From Chitiniphilus purpureus (lineage in GTDB: Bacteria > Pseudomonadota > Gammaproteobacteria > Burkholderiales > Chitinibacteraceae), in contig NZ_CP106753.1 of NCBI RefSeq assembly GCF_025642115.1, forward strand, positions 124,001-188,000: DNA of 64,000 nucleotides, read 5' to 3'. How positions within the stretch are numbered: position 1 is the stretch's first letter; each line of letters begins with the position of its first letter. The position numbers and the translations under genes are program-made. Positions 17,685-30,500 of this stretch are shown in pieces. The notes under the pieces were generated by a model that was given only the letters and a program-made list of their open reading frames with translations, did not search any database and had not been told where the DNA came from.

Positions 17685-20600
17685 CTACGGCCGGACGGCG
17701 CCTGCGGCAGCGCCCAGGCGCCGGGCCAGCGCCAGATAGCCGTGCCGCGCCGCCAGCGCCCGGGCGGTCGCGCAGGCATCGGCCACATCGCAATCCGGCG
17801 CGTCGATGCCGGTGAGCAGCAGATAAGGCTGGGCCCACGGCAGGCACCGGCTGCGCGCATCGCCGGCCAGCGCGCGGGCATGCCCGGCCACCGCTGCCCA
17901 GGTGCCTTCGCCAAGCGCAAGGTGCAACAACCGGGTGTGCAATTGCAGGTGGTTGTGGAACATCGCATCGGACAGCCCGGCAAGGGCCGCCTGCACCAGC
18001 GGCGCGCGGACCAGCGGCGGCGAGCACGCGGCCTGCGTGGCGGCGACCCATGGCCCCACGTAGGCCTGCAACCCGCCCTCGATCACCGCCGCCTGCGCCT
18101 GTGACGCCAGCAGCACCGCCTCGGCCGGCGCGCCCAGTTCGAGCGCGACGCGCGCCTGCCCTTCCAGGAACAGCGGCAGAAAACGCGACAACCCGGCCGC
18201 CTGTGCCACCTGCAACCCCTGCCCGAGGTATTGCGCCGCCGAATCGGCCTCGTCCATCTCCAGCAGCACCCAGCCCGCAGCGAGGCAGGAAAACGCCTCT
18301 GCCCGCGCCAGGCCGATCCGGCGCGCGATATCGATGGAGAACAGCGTCTCCTCCAGGCTGGCCGCCACTTCGCCCAGGTACAGCAGCACCGAGCCGAGCG
18401 CGGCGCGGTTGGCCGCCTGGATGGGCAGCAGCTCGTGCTCGCCGCACAGCGCCAGGCACGCTTCGTACTGCTGGCGCGCCCGCCCGAACTCCCCTTGCGC
18501 GTAGTCGGCATCGGCCAGGCCGGAGTAGGCGCGGGCCTGCAGGACCTTGTCCCCGGCCCGGCATGCATGGTCGAGCGCCAGCGATTGTGCCGCCATGCTG
18601 CGGGCCACTTCATTGCGCGGAAAACTGGCACGGCCGCGCAGATAGTACAGCTGCGCCAGCGCCGCCGGCGTCGCCCCGCCACGCTGTTCCAGGGTCTGCA
18701 ACAGCGCGAGCGCCTCGTCGATGCGATCGAGCTGCAGCAGCGCTTCGGCCGCCGCCAGCTGGGCCGTCCACGCGCACTGCGACCCGCCCAGCTCCGCGGC
18801 GCGCCGCAGATGGACCAGCGCCAGTGCCGGCCTGCCGCGTCTGAGCTGCAGCTCGCCGCTCAAACCGTGCAGCCGGCCCGCATGCGCCGGCCCATGCGGC
18901 AACGCTCGCGCCATCTCCAGCAGCGCCAGCGCCGCCGTGTCGCGCAACGCTTCGGCTTCGGCACAGGCGGCATCCAGCAGCGCCGGCACCGCCTGCGGCG
19001 AGCCGGCAAACGCCAGGTGCCGGGCACGCGCCGCCGGATCACGATCGCGATACCATTGCGCGATGCGCAGGTGCAATTCCGCGCGTGCCGCCGGCTGCAG
19101 CTGCTGATAGACCAGATCGCGCACCAGGGCGCTGGTGAAGCGCCACTGATCGCCGGCCCGGGCGATCAAGAGCGGCCCGCTGCCCGACCCGCTCAGCGGC
19201 GTACCGGCAAGCTCGGCCAACAACGCCGCGCTGCATTGCTCGCCCGCCACCGCGGCCACCCCCAGCGCATGACGCTCGCCGGCCGACAGCCGCAGCACCT
19301 CGGCGTTGACCGCGGCCCGCAACGACGCGGGCAGCGCCTCGCCGGCTTCGGGATGTGCGAGCAGGCAGGTCAGGAACAGCGGGTTGCCAGCAGCGCGGTC
19401 CAGGCAGGCCTGCAGGTGCGGCGCGGCGGCATGGCCGAGCGCTTCGGCCAGTTGCAACGCCGCCGGGCGCGGCAACGGCGCAAGATCGAGTGTGATGCAT
19501 GGCACGCAGGCATCCGCCGCCTGCGGCCCCAGCTCCCGCGCCGGTACGCTGGCGCTACGCACCGTGGTCAGCAACAGCACCGGCTGGGCCTGCAACTCGC
19601 CCAGCACCGCGATCAACGTCTGCCACAATGCCTCGCCGGCGTCGTGTCCGTCGTCGATCACCAGCAGTTGCGGCATCGAGGCGGCGCGCCAGCGCAACAG
19701 CTCACGCAGCAGTTCGGCCTGCAATTGCTCGCCGCTGCCCGGTGCGGTTGCCGCAAGGACGCCGCGCAGCACCGGACCCAGCGGCTGCCCCAGCAACTGC
19801 AGCAGCCACGCCTCGTGCGCCAGTCCGAGCCCGTAGCGCGACAGGTCGGGCAGGCTGCGCCCGTTGCCGGCCACCTGCACGATCAACCGTTCGAGCAACG
19901 CGGCCCCCTGCCCCGGCACGCGCTGCCGGGCATGCAGCACATGGCACTCGAACCCCATCGCCAGCGCCCAGGTCACACATTCGCCCGCCAGCCGCGACTT
20001 GCCCATGCCGATGCCGGCCCGCAGCAGCATCAACGATGCGCTGTGCCCCTGCCGGCAGGCATCAAGGCTGGCACGCAGCCGCTGCATTTCCGCGTGCCGG
20101 CCGGCGAGTGCGGGCGCCGAAGGCAAGGCGGAAGGCATGTTGCCCAACACCGCCCACTCGTGCGCATCCTCGGCCGGGGCCAGCATGAAGACGTCGCCCA
20201 GCAGCTCGCGGATCGAGGCGCAGATACGGATCTGCCCTGCCACGGGCTGCGGCGGCACGGCAGTGGGGCGGGCCAGCGCCACGCCGTCCCGGCTGATCGT
20301 GACTTCGCCGAATGTGACACGGAACGACGGCTGCAGGCTGCCCGGCCAAGCCATCGCCAACAGACGCATTGCCGCCTGCACCGCATAGAACGGCGCATCG
20401 CCGGCCTGCTCGTCCAGGCCGAAGGCGTACAGCAACGCATCATCGCCGCTGTGCAGCCGCTCCGCGCGCAAGGGCTCGAGCACCGGCCGGCCATCGGGCA
20501 TGGCGGGGCCAGGCCACCATATCCACAACAGCGGCACGGTATGGTTCTCGGACCAGGCCGACGGGGCGGTGCCCGGCGGTGCTTCGGGCGCCATCAGTTC

Positions 20601-20831
20601 GGGCACGGAGACCCCGAAGAAGCGGGCCAGGTCGATGGCGGTGCGCAGGCTGACGCTGCGACCCCCTTCTGCGCGCTTGAGCGTGGCAATGGACACGTAC
20701 AGCCGCTGCTGCAGGCAGGCCTGGACCAGTTGGGCCTGGGTCAGCAGCTTGCGACGGCGCAACGCAGCGACCTTGCCTGGGGGCAAGGTGACCGAACGGA
20801 TGGACGCAGGCGGTAGGTCGGAGCGGGTCAT
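17685..20831 (-). CDS. Large XRE-AAA(STAND)-TPR transcriptional regulator
   Basis: 1048 residues. The N-terminus (about 15-75) is a Cro/CI-type helix-turn-helix with LLTQAQLVQACLQQRLYVS and the helix ending VSLRTAIDLARFFGVSV. A divergent linker follows, then an ATPase with Walker A GIGMGKS (Lys about 278) and Walker B LLVIDD (Asp about 393-394). The C-terminal half is alanine/leucine-rich helical repeats, TPR-like. This layout matches STAND-type activators in which ligand or partner binding releases an ATP-dependent switch. ATG 20831 has a weak ribosome site; an ATG at 20906 is a possible alternative. No signal peptide or membrane segment. Targets unknown; neighbours are a DLH hydrolase and a small hypothetical gene. 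Confidence 0.8.
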   Translation of the reverse strand: MTRSDLPPASIRSVTLPPGKVAALRRRKLLTQAQLVQACLQQRLYVSIATLKRAEGGRSVSLRTAIDLARFFGVSVPELMAPEAPPGTAPSAWSENHTVPLLWIWWPGPAMPDGRPVLEPLRAERLHSGDDALLYAFGLDEQAGDAPFYAVQAAMRLLAMAWPGSLQPSFRVTFGEVTISRDGVALARPTAVPPQPVAGQIRICASIRELLGDVFMLAPAEDAHEWAVLGNMPSALPSAPALAGRHAEMQRLRASLDACRQGHSASLMLLRAGIGMGKSRLAGECVTWALAMGFECHVLHARQRVPGQGAALLERLIVQVAGNGRSLPDLSRYGLGLAHEAWLLQLLGQPLGPVLRGVLAATAPGSGEQLQAELLRELLRWRAASMPQLLVIDDGHDAGEALWQTLIAVLGELQAQPVLLLTTVRSASVPARELGPQAADACVPCITLDLAPLPRPAALQLAEALGHAAAPHLQACLDRAAGNPLFLTCLLAHPEAGEALPASLRAAVNAEVLRLSAGERHALGVAAVAGEQCSAALLAELAGTPLSGSGSGPLLIARAGDQWRFTSALVRDLVYQQLQPAARAELHLRIAQWYRDRDPAARARHLAFAGSPQAVPALLDAACAEAEALRDTAALALLEMARALPHGPAHAGRLHGLSGELQLRRGRPALALVHLRRAAELGGSQCAWTAQLAAAEALLQLDRIDEALALLQTLEQRGGATPAALAQLYYLRGRASFPRNEVARSMAAQSLALDHACRAGDKVLQARAYSGLADADYAQGEFGRARQQYEACLALCGEHELLPIQAANRAALGSVLLYLGEVAASLEETLFSIDIARRIGLARAEAFSCLAAGWVLLEMDEADSAAQYLGQGLQVAQAAGLSRFLPLFLEGQARVALELGAPAEAVLLASQAQAAVIEGGLQAYVGPWVAATQAACSPPLVRAPLVQAALAGLSDAMFHNHLQLHTRLLHLALGEGTWAAVAGHARALAGDARSRCLPWAQPYLLLTGIDAPDCDVADACATARALAARHGYLALARRLGAAAGAVRP

Positions 20832-21100
20832 CAAGGGCACCGGCGGTCGTTCGCGCGAACTGATCCCCAACTGATACGCGAACGCATTGCTCCCGCTATT
20901 TAACATGCCGGCGCACGCTCGCATACTGGCGCGTTTGCCAGCGGGGCCGTCGCCTGCGCCGACGGCATCCGTGCAGGCGGCACCGCCGACGCCTTTGCCA
21001 GGCAAAGCGCGCGGTGCAGACAGCCGCCGAAGCCACGGGCCCGACCGGCCCCAGGGCCGCCGCGTGGCAGACCGGGCGCATCCCACCCCCAGGAATCGAC

Positions 21101-21364
21101 ATGGGCCTGCATACGTTTCAGATCCTTGGCGTCTCCAGTCGCAAGCTGGGCCGCCTGCAGCAGACACTGAGCCAATCCGGGTTCGACGTGATCCCGACCG
21201 CGACCGGCTTTCGTATCACCGCGCCGGACGTATCCGGCCACCTGTTCTACAACCCGGCGACCTACACGCTGTCGGTCGATCTGCATGCCATCCCCGTACC
21301 CACGTCGCCGGGCGGCATGGTGGGATTGATCTACGACCAGATCAGCAGCCTGCCCGACATGTAA
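21101..21364 (+). CDS. Small hypothetical protein, 87 residues
   Basis: I do not recognise this family. The ATG at 21101 has AGGA 6 bases upstream and the frame ends at TAA 21364. The composition is balanced, with features of a folded domain: GLHTFQILGVSS at the start, a TATGFRIT-type beta strand and a C-terminal GLIYDQISSLPDM helix. No signal peptide or membrane segment. It sits divergent from the large regulator and 149 bases ahead of leuS. Coding is supported by ribosome binding site and amino-acid composition only. Confidence 0.6.
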   Translation: MGLHTFQILGVSSRKLGRLQQTLSQSGFDVIPTATGFRITAPDVSGHLFYNPATYTLSVDLHAIPVPTSPGGMVGLIYDQISSLPDM

Positions 21365-21473
21365 ACCCCATCGGCCGTCCCAGCGGCACACCATGCCGCG
21401 CGGGCGCACCGGCCCTGCCTTTGCCCACCGCCCCATGGGCCTGCGCATCACGGCGCGCCGGCGCCGCCTTGAC

Positions 21474-21479
21474 GCTATA
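21474..21479 (+). promoter_or_regulatory. Candidate -10 box of the leuS promoter
   Basis: A perfect TATAAT, 35 bases upstream of the leuS ATG, in otherwise GC-rich sequence. No good -35 hexamer is seen 16-18 bases before it (a TTGACG lies almost adjacent, at the wrong spacing). Confidence 0.5.
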
Positions 21480-21495
21480 ATCCTGAGCTTTGTGA

Positions 21496-24129
<2,634 letters not shown>

Positions 24130-24141
24130 GGCAGACCCGCC

Positions 24142-24687
24142 ATGCGCCAGCTCGCCCTCCTCGCCTTCGTCACGCTGCTTGCCGCCTGCGGGTTCCACCT
24201 GCGCGGCCAGGGGCCGGGCGCCCTGTTCCCCTACCCCACGGTGTTCGTCTCCGGCAACGGGCCGGTCGCGGCCCAGCTGCGCAGCGACCTGCAGCTGATG
24301 AAGGAAGTGCAGCTGTTGTCTGCGGCCAACCCCGCCGCGGCGCAGATCCGGATCGATGCCGAAAACACCGACCGCAAGATCCTCAGCGTCAACAATGCCG
24401 GGCGCGTCAGCGAGTACCGGCTCTACTACACCGTGTCCTACCGGGTGGACCAACCGGGCGGCGACGCGTTGATCCCCGGCAGCACGCTGCAGCTGTTCCG
24501 CAGCTACAGCCATGACGAGAACAACACGCTGGGCAAGGAGGCCGAGGCGCAACTGCTGCTGAACGATCTGCGCCAGGATGCGGCGCGGCAGATCCTGCGA
24601 CGCACCGGCGCGGCGTTCAAACAGCGCACCCAACGGGCTGCCAGCGAGCCGACTCCGTCGCAAGGGCCGCTGTTGAATGCGAACTGA
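24142..24687 (+). CDS. lptE: LPS-assembly lipoprotein LptE
   Basis: 181 residues. The signal peptide ends in the lipobox L-A-A-C16, after which GFHLRG is the typical LptE start. LptE plugs the LptD barrel and helps insert lipopolysaccharide into the outer leaflet of the outer membrane. The C-terminal region ends with LLLNDLRQDAARQILRR, the usual amphipathic helix, then a low-complexity tail. Located 12 bases after leuS and overlapping holA by 11 bases, the conserved neighbourhood that supports the call. Confidence 0.95.
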   Translation: MRQLALLAFVTLLAACGFHLRGQGPGALFPYPTVFVSGNGPVAAQLRSDLQLMKEVQLLSAANPAAAQIRIDAENTDRKILSVNNAGRVSEYRLYYTVSYRVDQPGGDALIPGSTLQLFRSYSHDENNTLGKEAEAQLLLNDLRQDAARQILRRTGAAFKQRTQRAASEPTPSQGPLLNAN

Positions 24688-25693
24688 GGATCTGCCGCGA
24701 CACCTGGAGCGCGGCCTCGCCCCGCTCTACATCGTGCATGGCGAGGAGGCGTTCCTGGCGCTGGAAGCCGCGCAGCTGCTGCGCGACACCGCCCGCGCCG
24801 CCGGCTATGCCGAACGTGAGGTGCTGACGGTGGAAAGCGGTTTCTCCTGGTCGCAACTGAGCGTGCAGGGCAATTCGCTGTCCCTGTTCGCGAGCCGTAA
24901 GCTGGTGGAGCTGCGTATCCCGACCGGCAAGCCGGGGGTGGAAGGCGCCAAGGCCATCGAGGCCTATTGCGGCGATCTGCCGCCCGATACGTTGACGCTG
25001 GTGCAGTGCCCCAAGCTGGACCGCACGGCGCAGAACGCCAAGTGGTTCCAGGCGCTGGCACACGCCGGCGAGGTGATCGAAGCCCGGCCGGTCGAACGCA
25101 CCGCGCTGCCGCGCTGGATCGCCGCCCGGCTCGCTGCCCAAGGCCAGGACATGAGCCCCGAGGCGTTGGAATTCCTGGCGGACCGGGTGGAAGGCAACCT
25201 GTTCGCCGCGCATCAGGAAGTGCTCAAGCTCGGCCTGCTGCACCCGCCCGGCCGCCTCGGCCTGGATGCGGTGCAGGCGGCAGTCGCCAACGTTGCGCGG
25301 TTTGATGTCTTCCAGCTGGGCACCGCCCTGCTGGCCGGCGATGCGCTGCGTTTTTCCCGCATGCTGACCGGCCTGAAGGCCGAAGGCGAGGCGCCGCATC
25401 TGGTGCTATGGGCACTGGCCGAGGAGATCCGTGCGCTGTTGCGCATCGGCCAGGGCCGCAGCCGTGGCGTGCCGATGGCACAGCTCTTCAAGGAAAACCG
25501 CGTGTGGGGCGAAAAGCAACGGCTCATCGACGGCGCCCTCGCGCGGGTGAATGGCGTTGCCTTGCGCGAAGCGCAGGCACGCGCGGCACGCATTGATGCA
25601 CTCAACAAGGGTATCGGCCAGGGCGAGGTCTGGGATGAACTGCTGCAGCTGGGCCTGCAGCTGATGGGCAAGCCCCTGACCCGTGTCGGTTGA
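24677..25693 (+). CDS. holA: DNA polymerase III subunit delta
   Basis: 338 residues, the usual size for HolA, the clamp-loader subunit that opens the beta sliding clamp. The N-terminal domain begins LAPLYIVHGEEAFL and the central part has LVQCPKLDRTAQNAKWFQAL; the C-terminal helical domain holds the LWALAEEIRALLRI segment of the family. The start inside the lptE coding region gives an 11-base overlap and suggests translational coupling. The stop lies 70 bases before the RNase G start. Confidence 0.97.
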   Translation: MRTEDLPRHLERGLAPLYIVHGEEAFLALEAAQLLRDTARAAGYAEREVLTVESGFSWSQLSVQGNSLSLFASRKLVELRIPTGKPGVEGAKAIEAYCGDLPPDTLTLVQCPKLDRTAQNAKWFQALAHAGEVIEARPVERTALPRWIAARLAAQGQDMSPEALEFLADRVEGNLFAAHQEVLKLGLLHPPGRLGLDAVQAAVANVARFDVFQLGTALLAGDALRFSRMLTGLKAEGEAPHLVLWALAEEIRALLRIGQGRSRGVPMAQLFKENRVWGEKQRLIDGALARVNGVALREAQARAARIDALNKGIGQGEVWDELLQLGLQLMGKPLTRVG

Positions 25694-25763
25694 CCCTTTC
25701 CAATCCAACCGCCGCGGCACGCGGCGAACCCCATCAAACCCATCTACGACGGCCGCCCCCACC

Positions 25764-27215
25764 ATGAGAGAACAGATCCTGGTCAATATCACCCCGCAGG
25801 AAACGCGGGTCGCCACCGTCGAAGACGGCGTGGTGCAGGATATCCACATCGAGCGGGCCAGCCATCGCGGCCTGGTCGGCAACATCTATCTGGGCGTGGT
25901 CAAACGCGTACTGCCCGGCATGCAGAGCGCCTTCATCGAGATCGGCCTGGAGCGCGCGGCCTTCCTGCATATTGCCGATGTGATCGAACAGCGCCAGCAC
26001 CCCAACGAGCCGCAGCGGATCGAGCGCATCGTGCACGAAGGCCAGAGCGTGGTGGTCCAAGTGATCAAGGATCCGATCGGCACCAAGGGCGCCCGGCTGT
26101 CCACCCAGATCAGCATCGCCGGCCGTTTTCTAGTGTACCTGCCGCAGGAGCACCATATCGGCATCTCGCAACGCATCGAAAACGATGCGGAGCGCGAGCA
26201 CCTGCGCGGGCGACTGGAACGCCTGCTGCCGCAGGACCACCACGGCTACATCATCCGCACCTCGGCCGACCATGCCACCGATGACGAGTTGCGCGCCGAC
26301 ATCGACTACCTGGACCTGATCTGGGCCGATATCCGGCAAAAGGCGCAGACGCTGCCCGCCCGCTCGCTGCTGTTCCAGGACCTGTCGCTGCAGCTGCGGG
26401 TGCTACGCGACATGGTCAGTGCCGGCACCGAGGAAGTACTGGTCGATTCGCGCGAGAACTTCCAGAAGATGGGCGAGTTCGCCAGCGCCTTCGTCTCCGA
26501 TGTGCTGCATCGCATCCAGCACTATGGCGGCGAGCGCCCGCTGTTCGAACTCTACGGCGTCGAGGCCGAGATCGAGCGCGCGCTGGCGCGCCGCGTCAAT
26601 CTCAAGTTCGGTGGCTATCTGATCATCGACCAGACCGAGGCAATGACCACCATCGACGTGAATACCGGTGGCTTTGTCGGCACCCGCAACTTCGACGACA
26701 CCATCTTCAAGACCAACCTGGAAGCAACCCACGTCATCGCCCGGCAGCTGCGGCTGCGCAACCTGGGCGGCATCATCATCGTCGACTTCATCGACATGGA
26801 CAACGAGGAGCACAAGTCGGCGGTACTGGAAGAGCTGCGCAAGTCGCTGTCACGTGATCGCACCAAGGTCACGGTCAGCAGCTTCACCAGCCTGGGCCTG
26901 ATCGAAATCACCCGCAAGCGCACCCGCGAAAGCCTGGCCCATGTGCTGTGCCAACCCTGCCCGACCTGCCAGGGCCGCGGCGAGATCAAGACCGCGGAAA
27001 CCGTGTGCTACGACATCCTGCGCGAGATCCTGCGCGAGGCACGCCAGTTCAACGCACGCGAATACCGCATCCTGGCCTCGCAGACCGTCATCGACCTGTT
27101 TCTGGACGAAGAATCGGCAAGCCTGGCGATGCTGGCCGACTTCATCGGCAAACCGATCTATCTGCAGGTGGAGACGGCGTATACGCAGGAACAGTTTGAT
27201 GTGGTGTTGGTGTAG
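25764..27215 (+). CDS. rng: Ribonuclease G
   Basis: 483 residues, matching RNase G (489 in E. coli) rather than the much longer RNase E. An S1-like domain lies in the first 120 residues (GNIYLGVVKRVLPGMQSAF). The catalytic magnesium aspartates fall in TTIDVNTGGF and VDFIDMDN, and the zinc-link CPTC follows in LCQPCPTCQGRG. It trims the 16S rRNA 5' end and degrades mRNA. ATG 25764 begins the conserved MREQILVN; an upstream GTG in frame would add a 27-residue unconserved leader. Ribosome binding site is poor. Last gene of the housekeeping block. Confidence 0.97.
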   Translation: MREQILVNITPQETRVATVEDGVVQDIHIERASHRGLVGNIYLGVVKRVLPGMQSAFIEIGLERAAFLHIADVIEQRQHPNEPQRIERIVHEGQSVVVQVIKDPIGTKGARLSTQISIAGRFLVYLPQEHHIGISQRIENDAEREHLRGRLERLLPQDHHGYIIRTSADHATDDELRADIDYLDLIWADIRQKAQTLPARSLLFQDLSLQLRVLRDMVSAGTEEVLVDSRENFQKMGEFASAFVSDVLHRIQHYGGERPLFELYGVEAEIERALARRVNLKFGGYLIIDQTEAMTTIDVNTGGFVGTRNFDDTIFKTNLEATHVIARQLRLRNLGGIIIVDFIDMDNEEHKSAVLEELRKSLSRDRTKVTVSSFTSLGLIEITRKRTRESLAHVLCQPCPTCQGRGEIKTAETVCYDILREILREARQFNAREYRILASQTVIDLFLDEESASLAMLADFIGKPIYLQVETAYTQEQFDVVLV

Positions 27216-27535
27216 TGAATTGTTGTATCCGACCCGTATTTTTTGGCAGCATCAATGAAATTGTGGTCATTTGTTGCCAACACGCCAAAATCAGAAGCAT
27301 TAGATTGCCCACCGTATCCCACCCGGAAATCCCGAAACAATCGCTCAGATACCTTAAAGAACAGCTGAAGAAGGTTAAATGGATGAATGGAGACTGATGC
27401 CAAGTAACCACCGCCCGTTCTTCTTCACACGGCCCCGCAATCCTGAATAGCCCAAAAGCGCGGCTTCCGTGGGCAGACTTCCTGGGTCAGAAAACAATGG
27501 AAGGTGAACCTTAGGCTCACCTTCCTTCCATTCCA
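27216..27535. other. 320-base AT-rich gap at the edge of the polysaccharide island
   Basis: Composition drops abruptly from GC-rich right after the rng stop. A 60-codon plus-strand frame (27215-27397) overlaps the rng stop. Its end, HPEIPKQSLRYLKEQL, loosely resembles the C-terminus of HicA-type toxins, but the N-terminal half does not, so a degraded fragment is the most I would say. The right end holds the terminator hairpin of the minus-strand glycan operon. No transposase was recognised. Confidence 0.5.
27489..27525 (-). terminator. Rho-independent terminator of the polysaccharide operon
   Basis: On the minus strand GGAAGGTGA (27525-27517) pairs with TCACCTTCC (27507-27499) around a 9-base loop, followed by ATTGTTTTC. 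It lies 11 bases after the stop of the methyltransferase-glycosyltransferase gene and ends the minus-strand transcription unit that begins about 13 kb upstream. Confidence 0.82.
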
Positions 27536-30500
27536 TCAACACTGTTTGGCTATCGCAACCTGTGCCTTCGACTTGGCCATTTGATATGCTGCATGGAGTG
27601 CAAGATGCCTTTGCATTCGGACATTGTCCTCAGCAGGAACCCTGAATATAGAGGTTGTCTTCGGGACATATTTGAAAGATGCCCCAAAGCCATATCGCAG
27701 CCATAGATTCCAATCCTCAAGCATTTCCATATCCAATTCGAACCCACCCCAGCGCTCGTACAAGCGACGATGGAAAAGCACGGATTGGATAGGCAGGAAA
27801 TTATGGTCTTGAAGAACTGAATAGTCCCATTCCTGTCTGAAGGTATCGACGTATTCGAATCGCTCCTCCTGATAACCGGAATCATCCCGCCTCGTATAGA
27901 CCTGAACGGCTAGCGCATAAGCAGCATCCAACTTTGGAGAGCGAATCAATTCTGCCATCAATACCTCTATATGGTCGGAGAAGAGCAGATCATCGTCATC
28001 TAGAAACATCATATATTCGCCATGAGCCGCAGCGAGGCCTGCATTTCCCGTCATAGAGCGCCCCACTTTCTCGCAACTGATATAACGCACATTGATGCCG
28101 GAATACCTTGAAATATTCTCAACCACCGCCTGCATCTCAGCCCCCCCATCCTCGACCACCAGTACTTCGAGGTTGCGGTAGGTCTGGTTCAGCAGGCTAT
28201 ATATTGACTCCTGCAAAAAGCGGGTTCTGCCTCTGTAAGTACGGACAATTACCGATACAAGTGGCCCTGTAATACAACGGGCAACTTCGTAAAATGCTCC
28301 CTCCCGTATCATTTCATAGTCAAAAATTCGGAAAGGAAAATATACTTTCTCCGGGCCAGCCCCGTGAAGCATGTGATTAAAATTACGAAGAATGCGGCCA
28401 ACATTCCGCAGTACGTCCTTTTTGGCCCCCGGGTATTGGGACGGCCAGAAAAATAGTGCGCCATAAAGAGGCAGGATTGCACATTTATCCATCCACGTCC
28501 CGTACCTCAGACGCACATATGCATTGCCAAGTGTACTGCCCGAAAACTGTAACGGCTTGACCTGCCCCGCCTCGGCATAACTGTAATGACGAACAACCGC
28601 ATTCGGGCAGTACTTTAAACGATAGCCAAACGAGCGGAAGCGGTAAGAAAGCTCTACATCTTCTGCATACATGAAGATTCGTGGCTCATAGCCTCCTACG
28701 CGCAGATAGGCATCTCTTCGCATTAGAATGCAGGCATGGGAGGACCAATTGGTCTCCAGCGTGACTGGATCATAATGTTTAGGATGTTCATACGGCAACT
28801 GCCGCAACTCCCAAGACGCAACATTAATGGCGGATTTGCCAACAACGTGCCGCATCAATTCGCGGATTGAGTCAATTTCAAATTCCAGATCGACATTTGT
28901 AACAAGAACGTAGTCCGCCTTCCCCGACAATATCGCAGCATTATGCCCTGCACCAAACCCCAAATTTGGCTGACGCAAGAGCGAGGCTGACGCATACTCT
29001 CTTCGAAGCGTAGCGAGCTTAGATTCAATGTAATCCGCAGTACCATCGGACGACGAGTTGTCCACAAAGAACAAATTCAGCCGTTCTTTTGGGTAATCGA
29101 TCCCCGCCAAGCTCTTGAGAAAGGCATCAATCCATTTTTTGCTGTTAAACAACACCACACTGACATCGACTTCCGGCAAATTCGTAAATTCTTCCGGCTC
29201 GGAGCGCTCGTTTATATCGTTTCGGCCTGCGGCAAGTGCCTGCAATGCATAAATACCCTGCTTTCTTGAAGAAGACAGGTCCAAGATGGACCGAATCCCT
29301 TTGTCAATTGCATTGCGGATGAAAAACCTCCCCCGGGCAACACCTGAGCTCGCCCGATAAATCCCGCGCAGGATCGCCTTGACCCTCCATAGGACCGAAT
29401 AGCCCGCTCTCAGCGGCCTTGTGATCGCCCAAGAACTGGAGTTGATCACTTTATCATACTTGGATTGCAAGATCTCAACCTCGCCTTTCAGGCTTGCTAT
29501 CAAAGCTTCCATATCACTCAGGGCATCTGCATTCGCCAAGAAGCGGGTACAGATTCGATCCAATCTGCCAGATGATGAAATGGAGGTTGTTACGGCAGCA
29601 TCGCATGCCGTCGCCGTCTTGCTCCGGCATTGAAACGTCAACAAATCACTGCCTACCCGGACGAAGCCAGCCAACACACTTGCCTCGAACACAATAGAAG
29701 AAATATAACCCACGAACGAATCGCCACCACGAAAGGGAAGCCATCCAAGCAGATCTGAGGGAAATAAAATACAGCGGGAAACCGCGGAGCTTGGATATTC
29801 ATTGAATTCCTCAAATGGTAGAACATGAATTCCATCAGAACTCCGATCAATTTCGATTACTGGTGAGGCATTGAATCTTTTTAAAATCTGCGAAAATGAT
29901 AGGATGAAATCGGAAGGGATCACCTGCAGAGCAGGGTCAACCAGAACATATCGACCACGTATGTATCCAGTGATATTTTTTATTTCTTTTTTCGGTATGA
30001 CTAGGGCATCAACACTGCCAAAATTCGAACTCAGTTCATCGGAGATGACGATAAATTGGACATTTGGCAGTGGCGATCGGAGCAAATCAAGCCCAGCTTC
30101 GCTCTCAACTACAATACTCAGAAGCCTGTCCTTTTCTTTCTTCTCAATGAGCGTGGCACTCTGCCCCTTCTTGTATATCCGAACAAATTGATATACATCG
30201 ATTGAGGGATTCAACCTGGAGAACAACTCCCTTATCAATCCAAAAAAGCCGACTTCACGATTGTGTAAGACCAACCCATTTTCATATTGTTCAGATATTT
30301 CAATATGATAATCCATGCCCCCCGTCTCAACCCAACCGGCACAGCTGGTCACAGACTGCAATTTGGATTCTGTATAAACATGACGATGAGTACGATCCAG
30401 TATCCCAGACTCTCTCTCATCCCATCTGCCGGCCATCAATTTTATTGCCACATCATAATGGGAGAAATTAGGGATGCTTAATATCAAGCATGCCGTATCA

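Noticed and set aside
18231..20816. 861-codon plus-strand frame
   Set aside because: Antisense to the XRE-AAA-TPR gene, low complexity, no motif.
21465..21480. TTGACG followed at once by TATAAT before leuS as a complete sigma-70 promoter
   Set aside because: The boxes are nearly adjacent instead of about 17 bases apart. Only the -10 was kept.
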